Assembly: GCF_029815055.1 (NCBI RefSeq) | Contig: NZ_JAPPWA010000002.1 | Coordinates: 248,001-312,000, forward strand | Source of the DNA: Ignatzschineria sp. RMDPL8A | GTDB taxonomy: Bacteria > Pseudomonadota > Gammaproteobacteria > Cardiobacteriales > Wohlfahrtiimonadaceae | Direction: 5' to 3' | Length of the DNA stretch: 64,000 nt | Part shown: positions 1-7,617 of the stretch, piece by piece | Layout of the letters: each line of letters begins with the position of its first letter | Position numbering within the stretch: the stretch's first letter is position 1 | Program-made: the position numbers and the translations under genes | The notes under the pieces: generated by a model | Seen by the model: the letters and a program-made list of their open reading frames with translations, nothing else | What the model was told of the DNA's origin: nothing | Databases searched by the model: none

Positions 1-2477
1 ATCTGTTTTAATATCGACTCGGTACGGGTTTTGGTTTCGATCGCCTTTTCATAACGGGTAAATAGCAGCGTCGCGCTTTCGGTGAGAGCGGTTAAATCCG
101 CAGGAGATTTCTCATGGGTGAGCGCCGTTAATTCAGCAATGCGATTCGTTAAAAAGGTGCGCGATTCTTCATAAGTGCGAAGTTCGGCTTCCCAGTTGTT
201 TAAGTTCTCATCGGAGGTTTGCGCCTTTTCAAATGCCGTCAAATCGGTAAAGCCTGCCGTACGAAGTGCCGTTTCAAACTGCTCAAGAGCGAGGGCAGTG
301 TCTTCCTCTGCTGTTTTAAGTTGCATCTCGAGGGAATTAATTTCTGCCCCAAGCGTTGCGAGCTGAGTTTCGGCCTTGCGGTGCTCGATTTCTGCCGTTT
401 CAAGCGCGCGTTGTAATGTTTGCAGCGCTTTTTGCTCTCTCTCCAATGCCGTTTTAAAGGCGGAGATATCTTGCAGATGTTCCGGAATGGCGCGACTCAT
501 TTCAGTCAGGCGGGCTTCCAGCCGAGAAAGCGCGGTTTGCGTCTCATGGAGAACGGTTTCTCGCGTCTGTTTTTGCGCCTCAATCTTGGTCAGTTGCGTG
601 CGTTTTTTTGTGAGGTTTAATTGCACTTGATCGTGGCGCGTGCGTTTTTCATGTAGGGTTTTAAGATCAGTTTCAATCGTGATGAGATGGTTTTCGAGCG
701 TTTCCAGCGGAATCGATACCTTTAGCGTTTTGAGTTGTTCGGTAATTTCAGCGAGGGATTGGCGCACGTGATTAAGACTGCTCACCAATCGGCTCTCTTT
801 TTGGGTCGCCTGTTGGAGCGTTAGATCGAGGGACTGAAACTCAGATTCACTCATAATGGGTGCACGTTCAAAGAGATCGGGCTGGCGCTTTTCGTGGGTT
901 TTACTTCCGCAAACAGGGCAAGGCTCACCTTCTTCCAAATTCTCAGCGAGACGCTCTGCGTGATTTTCAAGCAGGAGTTTAAATGCCTGATCGCGCTCAG
1001 TTTGGGTGCGATTGAGAGTCTCGCGCGCGGATTCAAGTTCGGTTTGAAGCTTACTCTCTTCACGGCGTGCCGATGCTTCTTTTTGTCGATACAGAATGGC
1101 GCTTTGAGTGGTGTGGCGCGCCTCAAGCAGCGAGGATTCCCCAAGGAGCACTCGGCTTAAGGTTTCCTGTTCATCCGTTAAGGTGGCAAGCGTTTTTTGG
1201 AGGTCGGTAAGCGCTTTTGTATCGTTCTCTAAAGCTGACTTTTCATGAGTCTCTTTCGTTTTTAATGCAGAAAGCTCGGTTTTAAGCGTCGCCAGTGTCT
1301 CGACATTTTTTTGCTGGGATTCGAGCTGATGAATCGTTTTTTGCAATGTTTCACGTGTATCATTGCGTGATTTTTCAGCAGTGAGGGCGGTTTCAGCCTT
1401 ATTAAAACGCTCGTTTGCTTGCTGATGTTCTTGCACTTTCGTCTGCAACGTTCCGTTAAGCGCTTTGAGCGATTTCTCATTTTTGAGCACAGTATTTCGT
1501 AGTGGAATGAGAGGCATTGCTTTCCGCGCAGATTTGATCGATTGGGCAAGGGCATTAAAATGGGGCGCTTTTGCGTTTAGCGCGGTGAGATTATTTTGCT
1601 TTTCGGTTAATTCAGTAAAATATAGATTGAGGGTTTTTGCTTGATTGAGCGTTTCGCTCGCCTCATCGTACTCTTTTTTGAGCGCAATGAGGGCTCCGCT
1701 GAGCGCCGTTAATTCCCCAGTATAATGGGATTTTTCCGCTTTTAATCCGCTGAGCGCTTGTTCAAAATTGATGGTTTCCTCGTGCAGTCTCTCAAAAAAA
1801 GGCGTTTCACGGGCGGGCAGGGTTTTAATCTCATGAATGAGCGCCGAGCGTTCACGATTTAAAAGTTCGAAGGATTGATGTTCCGCATCGCGTTTGGCTC
1901 TAAGAATTTGGAGCTGTTCACTATAGAGATGCGTGTTGAAGATTTTCTGTAAGATCGCCTCGCGATTTTCAGTATCGGAGGTTAAAAATTTACGGAATTC
2001 CCCCTGCGGTAGCATTACCAGCTGGCTAAATTGATCGTGATTAAAGCCGATAATTGCTTCAATTGCCTCACGGACTTCGCGGGCTTGCTGTTTTTCCGCC
2101 GCTTCCACTTCAGCGCCATCATCAAGGATCTGGAAGAATTCGATTTTCCCAGGGGTTTCTGATTTATTGCCCGGCTTTTGATAGGGGAGCTGGCGTAAAA
2201 TGCGGTAGCGCTTTCCTTTACTGGTGAAGATGAGCTCGACTGTGCTTGGGGTATCGCTTTCGGCAAAGTGTGAGCGCAGTGCACGAATATCGCTTCGATC
2301 AGACCCACTTGCAACGCCGTAAAGCGCGTAACAGAGCGCATCGAAAATGGTGGTTTTCCCCGATCCGGTGCGCCCAGAAATCACAAACAGATTGTGAGGA
2401 AGCAGTGCGTCAAAATTGATGGTTTCGGCGGTTTTATAGGGGCCGAAAGCGGTCATGGTTAATTGATGGGGTCTCAT
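1..2477 (-). CDS. sbcC: Exonuclease subunit SbcC (3' part of gene off the window)
   Basis: SMC-like ATPase subunit of the SbcCD nuclease, which cuts DNA hairpins and protein-blocked ends. The reading frame is open from the ATG at 2477 to the left edge, so about 825 residues are visible and the C-terminal ATPase lobe is missing. The N-terminus carries a Walker A motif, GRTGSGKT (residues 35-42), and a Q-loop stretch reading QLVMLPQGEFRKFL. Long coiled-coil sequence rich in E, Q, L and K follows. The zinc hook CPVC lies at residues 520-523 (bases 909-920), between the two coiled-coil arms. The start codon overlaps the sbcD stop as ATGA, so the two are translationally coupled in one minus-strand operon. 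Confidence 0.96.
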   Translation of the reverse strand, partial: MRPHQLTMTAFGPYKTAETINFDALLPHNLFVISGRTGSGKTTIFDALCYALYGVASGSDRSDIRALRSHFAESDTPSTVELIFTSKGKRYRILRQLPYQKPGNKSETPGKIEFFQILDDGAEVEAAEKQQAREVREAIEAIIGFNHDQFSQLVMLPQGEFRKFLTSDTENREAILQKIFNTHLYSEQLQILRAKRDAEHQSFELLNRERSALIHEIKTLPARETPFFERLHEETINFEQALSGLKAEKSHYTGELTALSGALIALKKEYDEASETLNQAKTLNLYFTELTEKQNNLTALNAKAPHFNALAQSIKSARKAMPLIPLRNTVLKNEKSLKALNGTLQTKVQEHQQANERFNKAETALTAEKSRNDTRETLQKTIHQLESQQKNVETLATLKTELSALKTKETHEKSALENDTKALTDLQKTLATLTDEQETLSRVLLGESSLLEARHTTQSAILYRQKEASARREESKLQTELESARETLNRTQTERDQAFKLLLENHAERLAENLEEGEPCPVCGSKTHEKRQPDLFERAPIMSESEFQSLDLTLQQATQKESRLVSSLNHVRQSLAEITEQLKTLKVSIPLETLENHLITIETDLKTLHEKRTRHDQVQLNLTKKRTQLTKIEAQKQTRETVLHETQTALSRLEARLTEMSRAIPEHLQDISAFKTALEREQKALQTLQRALETAEIEHRKAETQLATLGAEINSLEMQLKTAEEDTALALEQFETALRTAGFTDLTAFEKAQTSDENLNNWEAELRTYEESRTFLTNRIAELTALTHEKSPADLTALTESATLLFTRYEKAIETKTRTESILKQ

Positions 2478-3622
2478 GCGTTTGGCTCCTTCGCGCGGTG
2501 TAGGGTCTCTTCAAAGAGAGCTTGTGTTGCCTCGTCGGGATGCTCCGTTTCGAGCAGTTCATAAAAGGCTTTAAACAGCTCAAGATCGTTCTGCTCGCGG
2601 GTTTCAAGTAGGCGCGCTTTAATCTCATCGGGCGTTCGAATCAATCCGCTATCTCGGCGAAGATGGAGTGCATTTGGGAAAACGGTGCGAACCTGCTCCA
2701 TCGGCTGAATAATGGCGGTTTTATCTAGCAGCGTCACAAAGGCGTAATCCTCTGAATAGGGCATTTTTAATAGATCGCTCAAGGTGGCCTTTACCTCGAT
2801 CACATCTCGGCGGGGTGTGAGCGGAATTTTCGTGGTGGTGAGCGTACCTTTCTCGTCGATCTCAATCATCAAAAAGCCTTTTTTATGTGGAATTTCAGAG
2901 CCGGAATATTTAAGCGGAGAGCCTGAGTATTGAATGCGTTCATCTTTCACAATTTGCGCCTGATGGAGATGGCCAAGCGCGGTGTAATGGAAGGGCGCGA
3001 AATGATCCGCTTGAATAAATTCAGTGCCTCCAATGGCAAGCGGACGTTCTGATTCACTTGTATTAATCGGCGTTGAGCTGTGAGTAATAAAGGCGTGGGC
3101 AATGGCGATATGGCGGGCGTTTTGATCGAAATCGTCGGTGATGTTATCGATCAGATATTTCATCGCATCGTCATGACTTTTAATGGAATCATCTTTTACG
3201 CGCGTGCGAAGTTGCGAGGGCTCGATATAAGGAATCGGGTGAAAATGCACCTCGCCAAATGCGTCGCTGAGCACAATCGGTTCTAGCGGGAATTTGAGCT
3301 CGCCCACCATATGGAGGCCCTCATTTTTCATAAAGGCACTGCCAAAATCGATCCGCGTACTACTATCATGATTCCCACTAATCGCAATGACCGGGGTGTT
3401 TAGCTCCAAAATAATGGTGTTGAGCGTTTCGTTAAAGAGGGTGATGGCGTCACTTGGCGGAATGGCACGGTCGTAAATATCGCCGGCAATAATGACGACA
3501 TCGGGCTTTTCGCGCCGAATATGTTCAATAAATTCCTGCAAAATAACGCGCTGATCATCGGTCATATAGACGCCGTGAACGAGCTTTCCTAAATGCCAAT
3601 CGGCGGTGTGAAAGAGTTTCAA
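2474..3622 (-). CDS. sbcD: Exonuclease subunit SbcD
   Basis: Mn-dependent calcineurin-like phosphoesterase, nuclease partner of SbcC. The five metallophosphoesterase motifs are visible in order: ADWHLGK, AGDIYDR, SGNHDS, AHAFITH and GHLHQ. I place the start at the TTG at 3622: it is preceded by AAGGTGG eight bases upstream and gives the usual family N-terminus (LKLFHTADWHLGK, 382 residues). An in-frame ATG at 3664 would add 14 residues that the family does not normally have, and its only Shine-Dalgarno-like AAGG is too far away. The stop overlaps the sbcC start by four bases. Confidence 0.95.
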   Translation of the reverse strand: MKLFHTADWHLGKLVHGVYMTDDQRVILQEFIEHIRREKPDVVIIAGDIYDRAIPPSDAITLFNETLNTIILELNTPVIAISGNHDSSTRIDFGSAFMKNEGLHMVGELKFPLEPIVLSDAFGEVHFHPIPYIEPSQLRTRVKDDSIKSHDDAMKYLIDNITDDFDQNARHIAIAHAFITHSSTPINTSESERPLAIGGTEFIQADHFAPFHYTALGHLHQAQIVKDERIQYSGSPLKYSGSEIPHKKGFLMIEIDEKGTLTTTKIPLTPRRDVIEVKATLSDLLKMPYSEDYAFVTLLDKTAIIQPMEQVRTVFPNALHLRRDSGLIRTPDEIKARLLETREQNDLELFKAFYELLETEHPDEATQALFEETLHRAKEPNA

Positions 3623-3807
3623 ATTAGGTTCCACCTTGTTGAAAATAAGATCGATTCGATCCATTTAGTGTAACGAACCTTGCGGGGGAATTAAATGGGC
3701 GCGCTTTTTTTGATGAAAAATAGAAAAGAATTTACATTGTGAGTGGTAAAATAATGATCATAAACGGTCAATTCTCGATCAAATCTGGGTTGAAAAAGGA
3801 GGCTATG

Positions 3808-4266
3808 ATGAAGGAATATACCCGCGGACGGATTGTCCTCTCTTACTATTTTCAATTCCCCCTTATGGGGCTTGTGTTGCTCGCGCTCTATATTGTGGTG
3901 ACGGCGATGCTTTCGGAGAATCCATTTCTCTATGAACTTCGCGTTTTCCGCACGGTGCCGATGCTCATTGGCTCGCTCTTTGTGCTGATTCCGCTCGCGC
4001 TGTTGATCGGATTTTGGGTCGGCAGCGATTACGATGGCAATAATCTCAATGCGCTTATAAAACCGAGCCTTTGGAAGGCGGCGGTGGTGACGGCGATCTA
4101 CAGCGGAATTTTATTAACGCTTAATTTTATTTTCCGCGCGGAAGGTTCCTATTTATGGGTGATTCTCTGCACCGGCTTTGCCACGGTACTCGGCACACTC
4201 TTTTCGGGATTGATCATTAAAAATATTGCCCGCAAAGGGGTAAAGGAATTGAGCCGTGAGTTCTAA
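3808..4266 (+). CDS. Small polytopic membrane protein, unknown function
   Basis: I do not recognise the family. The 152-residue product begins MKEYTRGRIVLSYYF and has four hydrophobic segments at roughly residues 12-38, 54-76, 95-114 and 118-140, so it is probably a four-helix inner-membrane protein with short loops. A strong AAGGAGG at 3796-3802 decides the start at the second of two tandem ATGs (five-base spacing). A GTG at 3739 would extend the frame by 23 residues but has no ribosome binding site. The stop overlaps the GTG start of the following acetyltransferase by 11 bases, so the two are a coupled pair. Confidence 0.7.
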   Translation: MKEYTRGRIVLSYYFQFPLMGLVLLALYIVVTAMLSENPFLYELRVFRTVPMLIGSLFVLIPLALLIGFWVGSDYDGNNLNALIKPSLWKAAVVTAIYSGILLTLNFIFRAEGSYLWVILCTGFATVLGTLFSGLIIKNIARKGVKELSREF

Positions 4267-4720
4267 TAAAGGTGAAGAATTGATTGAAGCGATCGATCTG
4301 GATGATCGTAACGAGATTCTCGACGATTTAATCGCGCTTTGGGAGCGTTCCGTTCGGGCAAGCCACACCTTTTTAACGGAGCGTAATATTGCTGAGATTA
4401 AGCCCCAAGTCGCGCCCGCGATCATCGGGATTAGCCAATTTTTGATGATTCGTGAAGCAGGTGAAATCGTGGCATTTATGGGCGTTGAAGAGGATTCCAT
4501 TGAGATGCTCTTTATCGATCCTGTGGCGTGGAAAAAGGGCTATGGGCGGGCGTTAATTCAATATGCCATTGATACGCTTGACGCCGTTTATGTGGATGTT
4601 AATGAGGATAATCACGGCGCGCGGGCTTTTTATGAGGCGTTAGGCTTTGCGATGTTTGATTATTCGGAGACCGATGGTGCCGGCAATCCATTTCCGATCC
4701 TGCATCTTAAATATTCTTGA
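4256..4720 (+). CDS. GNAT family N-acetyltransferase, YjaB-like
   Basis: Acetyl-CoA-dependent N-acetyltransferase of unknown substrate, 154 residues. The pattern matches the small YjaB group: an N-terminal helix with LWERSVRASHTFL, then IEMLFIDPVAWKKGYGRALI (acetyl-CoA pyrophosphate loop, G-x-G-R around residues 99-102), then VDVNEDNHGARAFYEALGF, the usual C-terminal GNAT motif. The start is a GTG inside the end of the upstream membrane-protein gene; no ATG fits the family N-terminus. The close coupling suggests joint expression, but it does not reveal a substrate. Confidence 0.82.
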   Translation: MSSNKGEELIEAIDLDDRNEILDDLIALWERSVRASHTFLTERNIAEIKPQVAPAIIGISQFLMIREAGEIVAFMGVEEDSIEMLFIDPVAWKKGYGRALIQYAIDTLDAVYVDVNEDNHGARAFYEALGFAMFDYSETDGAGNPFPILHLKYS

Positions 4721-4735
4721 GCGTAAAGAATGTAA

Positions 4736-4960
4736 ATTTCGTGCTCGTTTTATGTATTAACCATCTGCGGCTTTGCCACATCGCCCACATTATTGCTACT
4801 TTTTATGGGCGCAACCGACTCTGAATTTCGCGCATCAGTGCAAGAGATCGGCAATGAAGCGCAAGAGCTTCGTGAATTAATGGAAGGCAACACCGGCGCA
4901 GCACTCGATCAATTTAATTTTATGATTGATTTTGATGCAGCGTATGAGACTATCGGATAA
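4736..4960 (+). pseudogene. Short coding remnant or small unrecognised protein
   Basis: A frame open from 4736 to a TAA at 4958-4960 reads as a hydrophobic segment (YVLTICGFATSPTLLLLF) followed by a soluble acidic stretch. The soluble part starts at the ATG at 4805 (MGATDSEF) and ends in DAAYETIG. From that ATG it would be 51 residues. No Shine-Dalgarno lies before the ATG at 4805, and no ATG or GTG starts the hydrophobic part in frame; the nearby ATG at 4752 is in another frame and hits TAA at once. Composition looks protein-like, so I read it as the tail of a decayed gene. A short functional peptide from the internal ATG is the alternative. I do not recognise the family. Confidence 0.3.
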
Positions 4961-5002
4961 TTGAGGATTAACTGGCTCTATTTCATAGAGTTATGGGTGA
5001 TA

Positions 5003-5030
5003 AAAGATCGCAAATGAGCGGTCTTTTTTT
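5003..5030 (+). terminator. Rho-independent terminator
   Basis: A nine-pair stem, AAAGATCGC / GCGGTCTTT (one T-G pair), has a six-base loop and runs into seven T. It closes the transcript coming from the membrane protein/acetyltransferase pair and the remnant. Confidence 0.75.
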
Positions 5031-5061
5031 ATGCTATTTGAATTATATTTTCCCTATGTTC

Positions 5062-5135
5062 TTGTTTTGTAGTTTTAGATGGGCTATAGATATTTTAAGC
5101 GTTAAGTTTACGTTTCTAATTTTTTGGACTTAACG
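5062..5135 (+). promoter_or_regulatory. metY promoter with inverted repeat in the leader
   Basis: TTGTTT (5062-5067) and TATAGA (5085-5090) are 17 bases apart, a good sigma-70 promoter. Transcription would start near 5097. Directly after it lies an inverted repeat, CGTTAAG (5100-5106) and CTTAACG (5129-5135), with a 22-base AT-rich spacer. It could be an operator at the start site or a weak leader hairpin. I see no MetJ-type repeat and no known SAM riboswitch core. Confidence 0.5.
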
Positions 5136-5178
5136 TGATTATTTATTTGAACCAATAAAATTTAGGAGTAAATTTATT

Positions 5179-6468
5179 ATGTCTAATCAGAGCTGGAGTT
5201 TTGATACCCTTCAAGTCCACGCAGGACAAACCGTTGATAACGATACTAAATCAAGAGCGGTTCCAATCTACCAAACCACAAGTTATGTTTTTGATGATTC
5301 CCAGCACGGTGCGGACCTTTTCAGTCTCGCAAAACCGGGGAATATCTATACCCGTTTAATGAATCCCACTACTGATGTGTTAGAAAAACGCATGGCAGCG
5401 CTCGAAGGGGGCGTTGGTGCACTCTGTACCAGTTCTGGAATGGCGGCGATTTTATACTCGATCCAAAATTTGGCCGTGCCCGGTGATGAAATTATCACAT
5501 TGAGCACCGTTTATGGCGGGACCTACACGCTCTTTAACGATCGTTTAGAATCACAATATGGCATTAAAGCGCATTTTGTTGAGCCCGAAGATTTTGCCGG
5601 ATTAGAAGCGGCGATTAATGAAAAAACCCGCGCAATCTACTTCGAAAGTATCGGGAATCCAGACATCAACATTCCCCATATTGAAAAAATCGTTGAAATT
5701 GCGAAAAAACACAATGTTCCCACCGTGGTTGATAACACCTTTGGAACGCCTTACCTCATTCAATTGAAAGAGTATGGGGTGAACTTTATTGTCCATTCAT
5801 TGACGAAATATTTAGGCGGACACGGCACCTCCATTGGCGGAGTGATTGTGGATCTTGGCACCTATGATTTCAAAGACAATCCTCGTTTCCCGCAATACAA
5901 TACGCCCGATTCTGCCTATCACGGGCTGAAATATGCGGATTTAGGGGAAGCGGCTTATATTTTACGAGCGCGGGTGACTTTTCTACGAGATTCAGGCGCA
6001 GTCATCAGTCCCTTTAACTCATTTTTAATTTTGCTTGGCATTGAAACGCTTAGCCTTCGGGTTGAGCGCATGACTCAAAGTGCGTTTAAAATTGCGGAGC
6101 ACTTAGCGAATCATCCGGCGGTAGCATGGGTGAAACATCCGGCGCTTCCCGGAAGTGAGTATAAAGCGCGTCAAGAGAAATATTTCCCGAAAGGGGTGGG
6201 TGCAATTTTCACCTTTGGTGTGAAAGGCGGGCGCGAAGCGAGCATTAAATTTATCGATAATTTAGAGATTTTCTCACTGCTTGCAAACGTTGCTGATGCG
6301 AAGAGCTTGGTGATTCACCCAGCCGGAACCACGCACTCACAGCTCGATGAAGAGGGCCTTAAAAAAGCGGGCGTTCTTCCTGAGTTAGTGCGTCTTTCTG
6401 TGGGGCTTGAAGATGCGGACGATCTGATCGCCGATATCGATCAAGCACTCGAAAAAGCGCAACAATAA
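5179..6468 (+). CDS. metY: O-acetylhomoserine sulfhydrylase (aminocarboxypropyltransferase)
   Basis: PLP-dependent Cys/Met metabolism enzyme that makes L-homocysteine from O-acetyl-L-homoserine and sulfide, bypassing cystathionine. The 429-residue length is typical of the MetY branch, which is longer than MetB/MetZ. The PLP lysine is K210 in HSLTKYLGG. VVDNTFGTPY and the N-terminal TLQVHAGQ are family hallmarks. AGGAG precedes the ATG. The next gene is an acetyl-type MetA, which would supply the substrate. The gene has its own promoter and is closed by a terminator, so metA is transcribed separately. Confidence 0.95.
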   Translation: MSNQSWSFDTLQVHAGQTVDNDTKSRAVPIYQTTSYVFDDSQHGADLFSLAKPGNIYTRLMNPTTDVLEKRMAALEGGVGALCTSSGMAAILYSIQNLAVPGDEIITLSTVYGGTYTLFNDRLESQYGIKAHFVEPEDFAGLEAAINEKTRAIYFESIGNPDINIPHIEKIVEIAKKHNVPTVVDNTFGTPYLIQLKEYGVNFIVHSLTKYLGGHGTSIGGVIVDLGTYDFKDNPRFPQYNTPDSAYHGLKYADLGEAAYILRARVTFLRDSGAVISPFNSFLILLGIETLSLRVERMTQSAFKIAEHLANHPAVAWVKHPALPGSEYKARQEKYFPKGVGAIFTFGVKGGREASIKFIDNLEIFSLLANVADAKSLVIHPAGTTHSQLDEEGLKKAGVLPELVRLSVGLEDADDLIADIDQALEKAQQ

Positions 6469-6486
6469 ATTACACGCTGTTACAAA

Positions 6487-6519
6487 AAAAGCGCTGGATC
6501 GTTAGGGTTCAGCGCTTTT
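6487..6519 (+). terminator. Terminator after metY
   Basis: Perfect ten-base arms AAAAGCGCTG / CAGCGCTTTT with a 13-base loop, 20 bases after the metY stop. Confidence 0.85.
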
Positions 6520-6637
6520 CTCATCTTATAATCTATCTAATAATAGATTGTTAAAAAGGCTATCCTGCCGTTTTATAGTGTTTTATATATAGAGTGCGCG
6601 AAAGTCCGATGAGATTAAGATGAAAGGAACGAAACGT

Positions 6638-7567
6638 ATGCCAGTAAAAATTCCCAACGCATTGCCTGCGTCTACCATTTTAAAAAATGAAAATATCTTC
6701 GTGATGGATGAATCCCGCGCGGAGATGCAAGATATTCGCCCGTTAAAAATTGCGATTTTAAATTTGATGCCCCTCAAAGAAGTGACGGAAACCCAGCTTT
6801 TACGGGTGCTTGGAAATACGCCACTGCAAGTGGAGCCGGTCTTTTTAACAACGGAAAGCTATCAATCCAAAAATACTGATAAAGAGTATCTCGATGCATT
6901 TTACCGAACCTTTGATGAGGTGGAAGGGCAATCCTTTGACGGTTTTATCATTACCGGTGCGCCGGTGGAAACGATGCCTTTTGAAGAGGTGGTCTATTGG
7001 AAAGAGCTGACGCGGATTATGGAGTGGGCCGATAAAAATGTCTTCTCGACGCTCTATATCTGCTGGGGCGCGCAAGCGGGGCTCTATCACCGCTATGGGA
7101 TTCCTAAGTATGAATTAAGTGAGAAACGCTTTGGTGTCTATCCGCATTATGTGCTCGAAAATAATATTAAAATTTTGCGAGGATTTGATGATCTCTTCTT
7201 TGCGCCGCATAGCCGGCACACTGAGGTGCGCCGTGAGGACATTGAACGCCATGAGGATTTGATGATTTTAGCCGAATCACCGGAAGCGGGCGTGCACATT
7301 GTGGCCAATCGCGATCTGCGTCATGTCTATGTGATGGGGCATGGGGAATATGATATCGATACGCTCGAGCGTGAATATAAGCGCGATATTGATAAAGGTA
7401 TGTTGATCGATCCGCCAAAAAACTACTATCCTAATGATGATCCGACACGGGGGCCGCTCGTGACGTGGCGCTCCCATGGAAATCTTCTGTTTGCGAATTG
7501 GCTCAATTATTGCGTATACCAGGAGACACCTTACGAGTTGGAGCGTATTGTGACGAAAAATCGATAA
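6638..7567 (+). CDS. metA: Homoserine O-acyltransferase MetA, predicted acetyl-CoA type
   Basis: First committed enzyme of methionine synthesis, class I glutamine amidotransferase fold. The start is the ATG giving [11 protein letters not shown], the standard family N-terminus, with AAAGGA ten bases upstream. An ATG 18 bases earlier lacks a good ribosome binding site. Catalytic Cys142 sits in ICWGAQAG, and the conserved [21 protein letters not shown] and WRSHGNLLF blocks are present. Residue 111 is Glu (TGAPVE). In this family Glu at 111 is associated with acetyl-CoA use and Gly (E. coli, TGAPLG) with succinyl-CoA. The adjacent metY needs O-acetylhomoserine, so acetylation is the consistent prediction. 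Confidence 0.94.
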   Translation: MPVKIPNALPASTILKNENIFVMDESRAEMQDIRPLKIAILNLMPLKEVTETQLLRVLGNTPLQVEPVFLTTESYQSKNTDKEYLDAFYRTFDEVEGQSFDGFIITGAPVETMPFEEVVYWKELTRIMEWADKNVFSTLYICWGAQAGLYHRYGIPKYELSEKRFGVYPHYVLENNIKILRGFDDLFFAPHSRHTEVRREDIERHEDLMILAESPEAGVHIVANRDLRHVYVMGHGEYDIDTLEREYKRDIDKGMLIDPPKNYYPNDDPTRGPLVTWRSHGNLLFANWLNYCVYQETPYELERIVTKNR

Positions 7568-7617
7568 ACTGATGTGAATCCAAACACGACTGATAGAGAG
7601 TAGAAGAGAATTCATTG

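Noticed and set aside
3739-3807. GTG start extending the small membrane protein by 23 residues
   Set aside because: No ribosome binding site there, while AAGGAGG sits at good distance from the ATG at 3808.
5031-5178. SAM or other riboswitch in the metY leader
   Set aside because: Only one long-range dyad is visible; the helices and conserved core of known methionine-related riboswitches are not seen.
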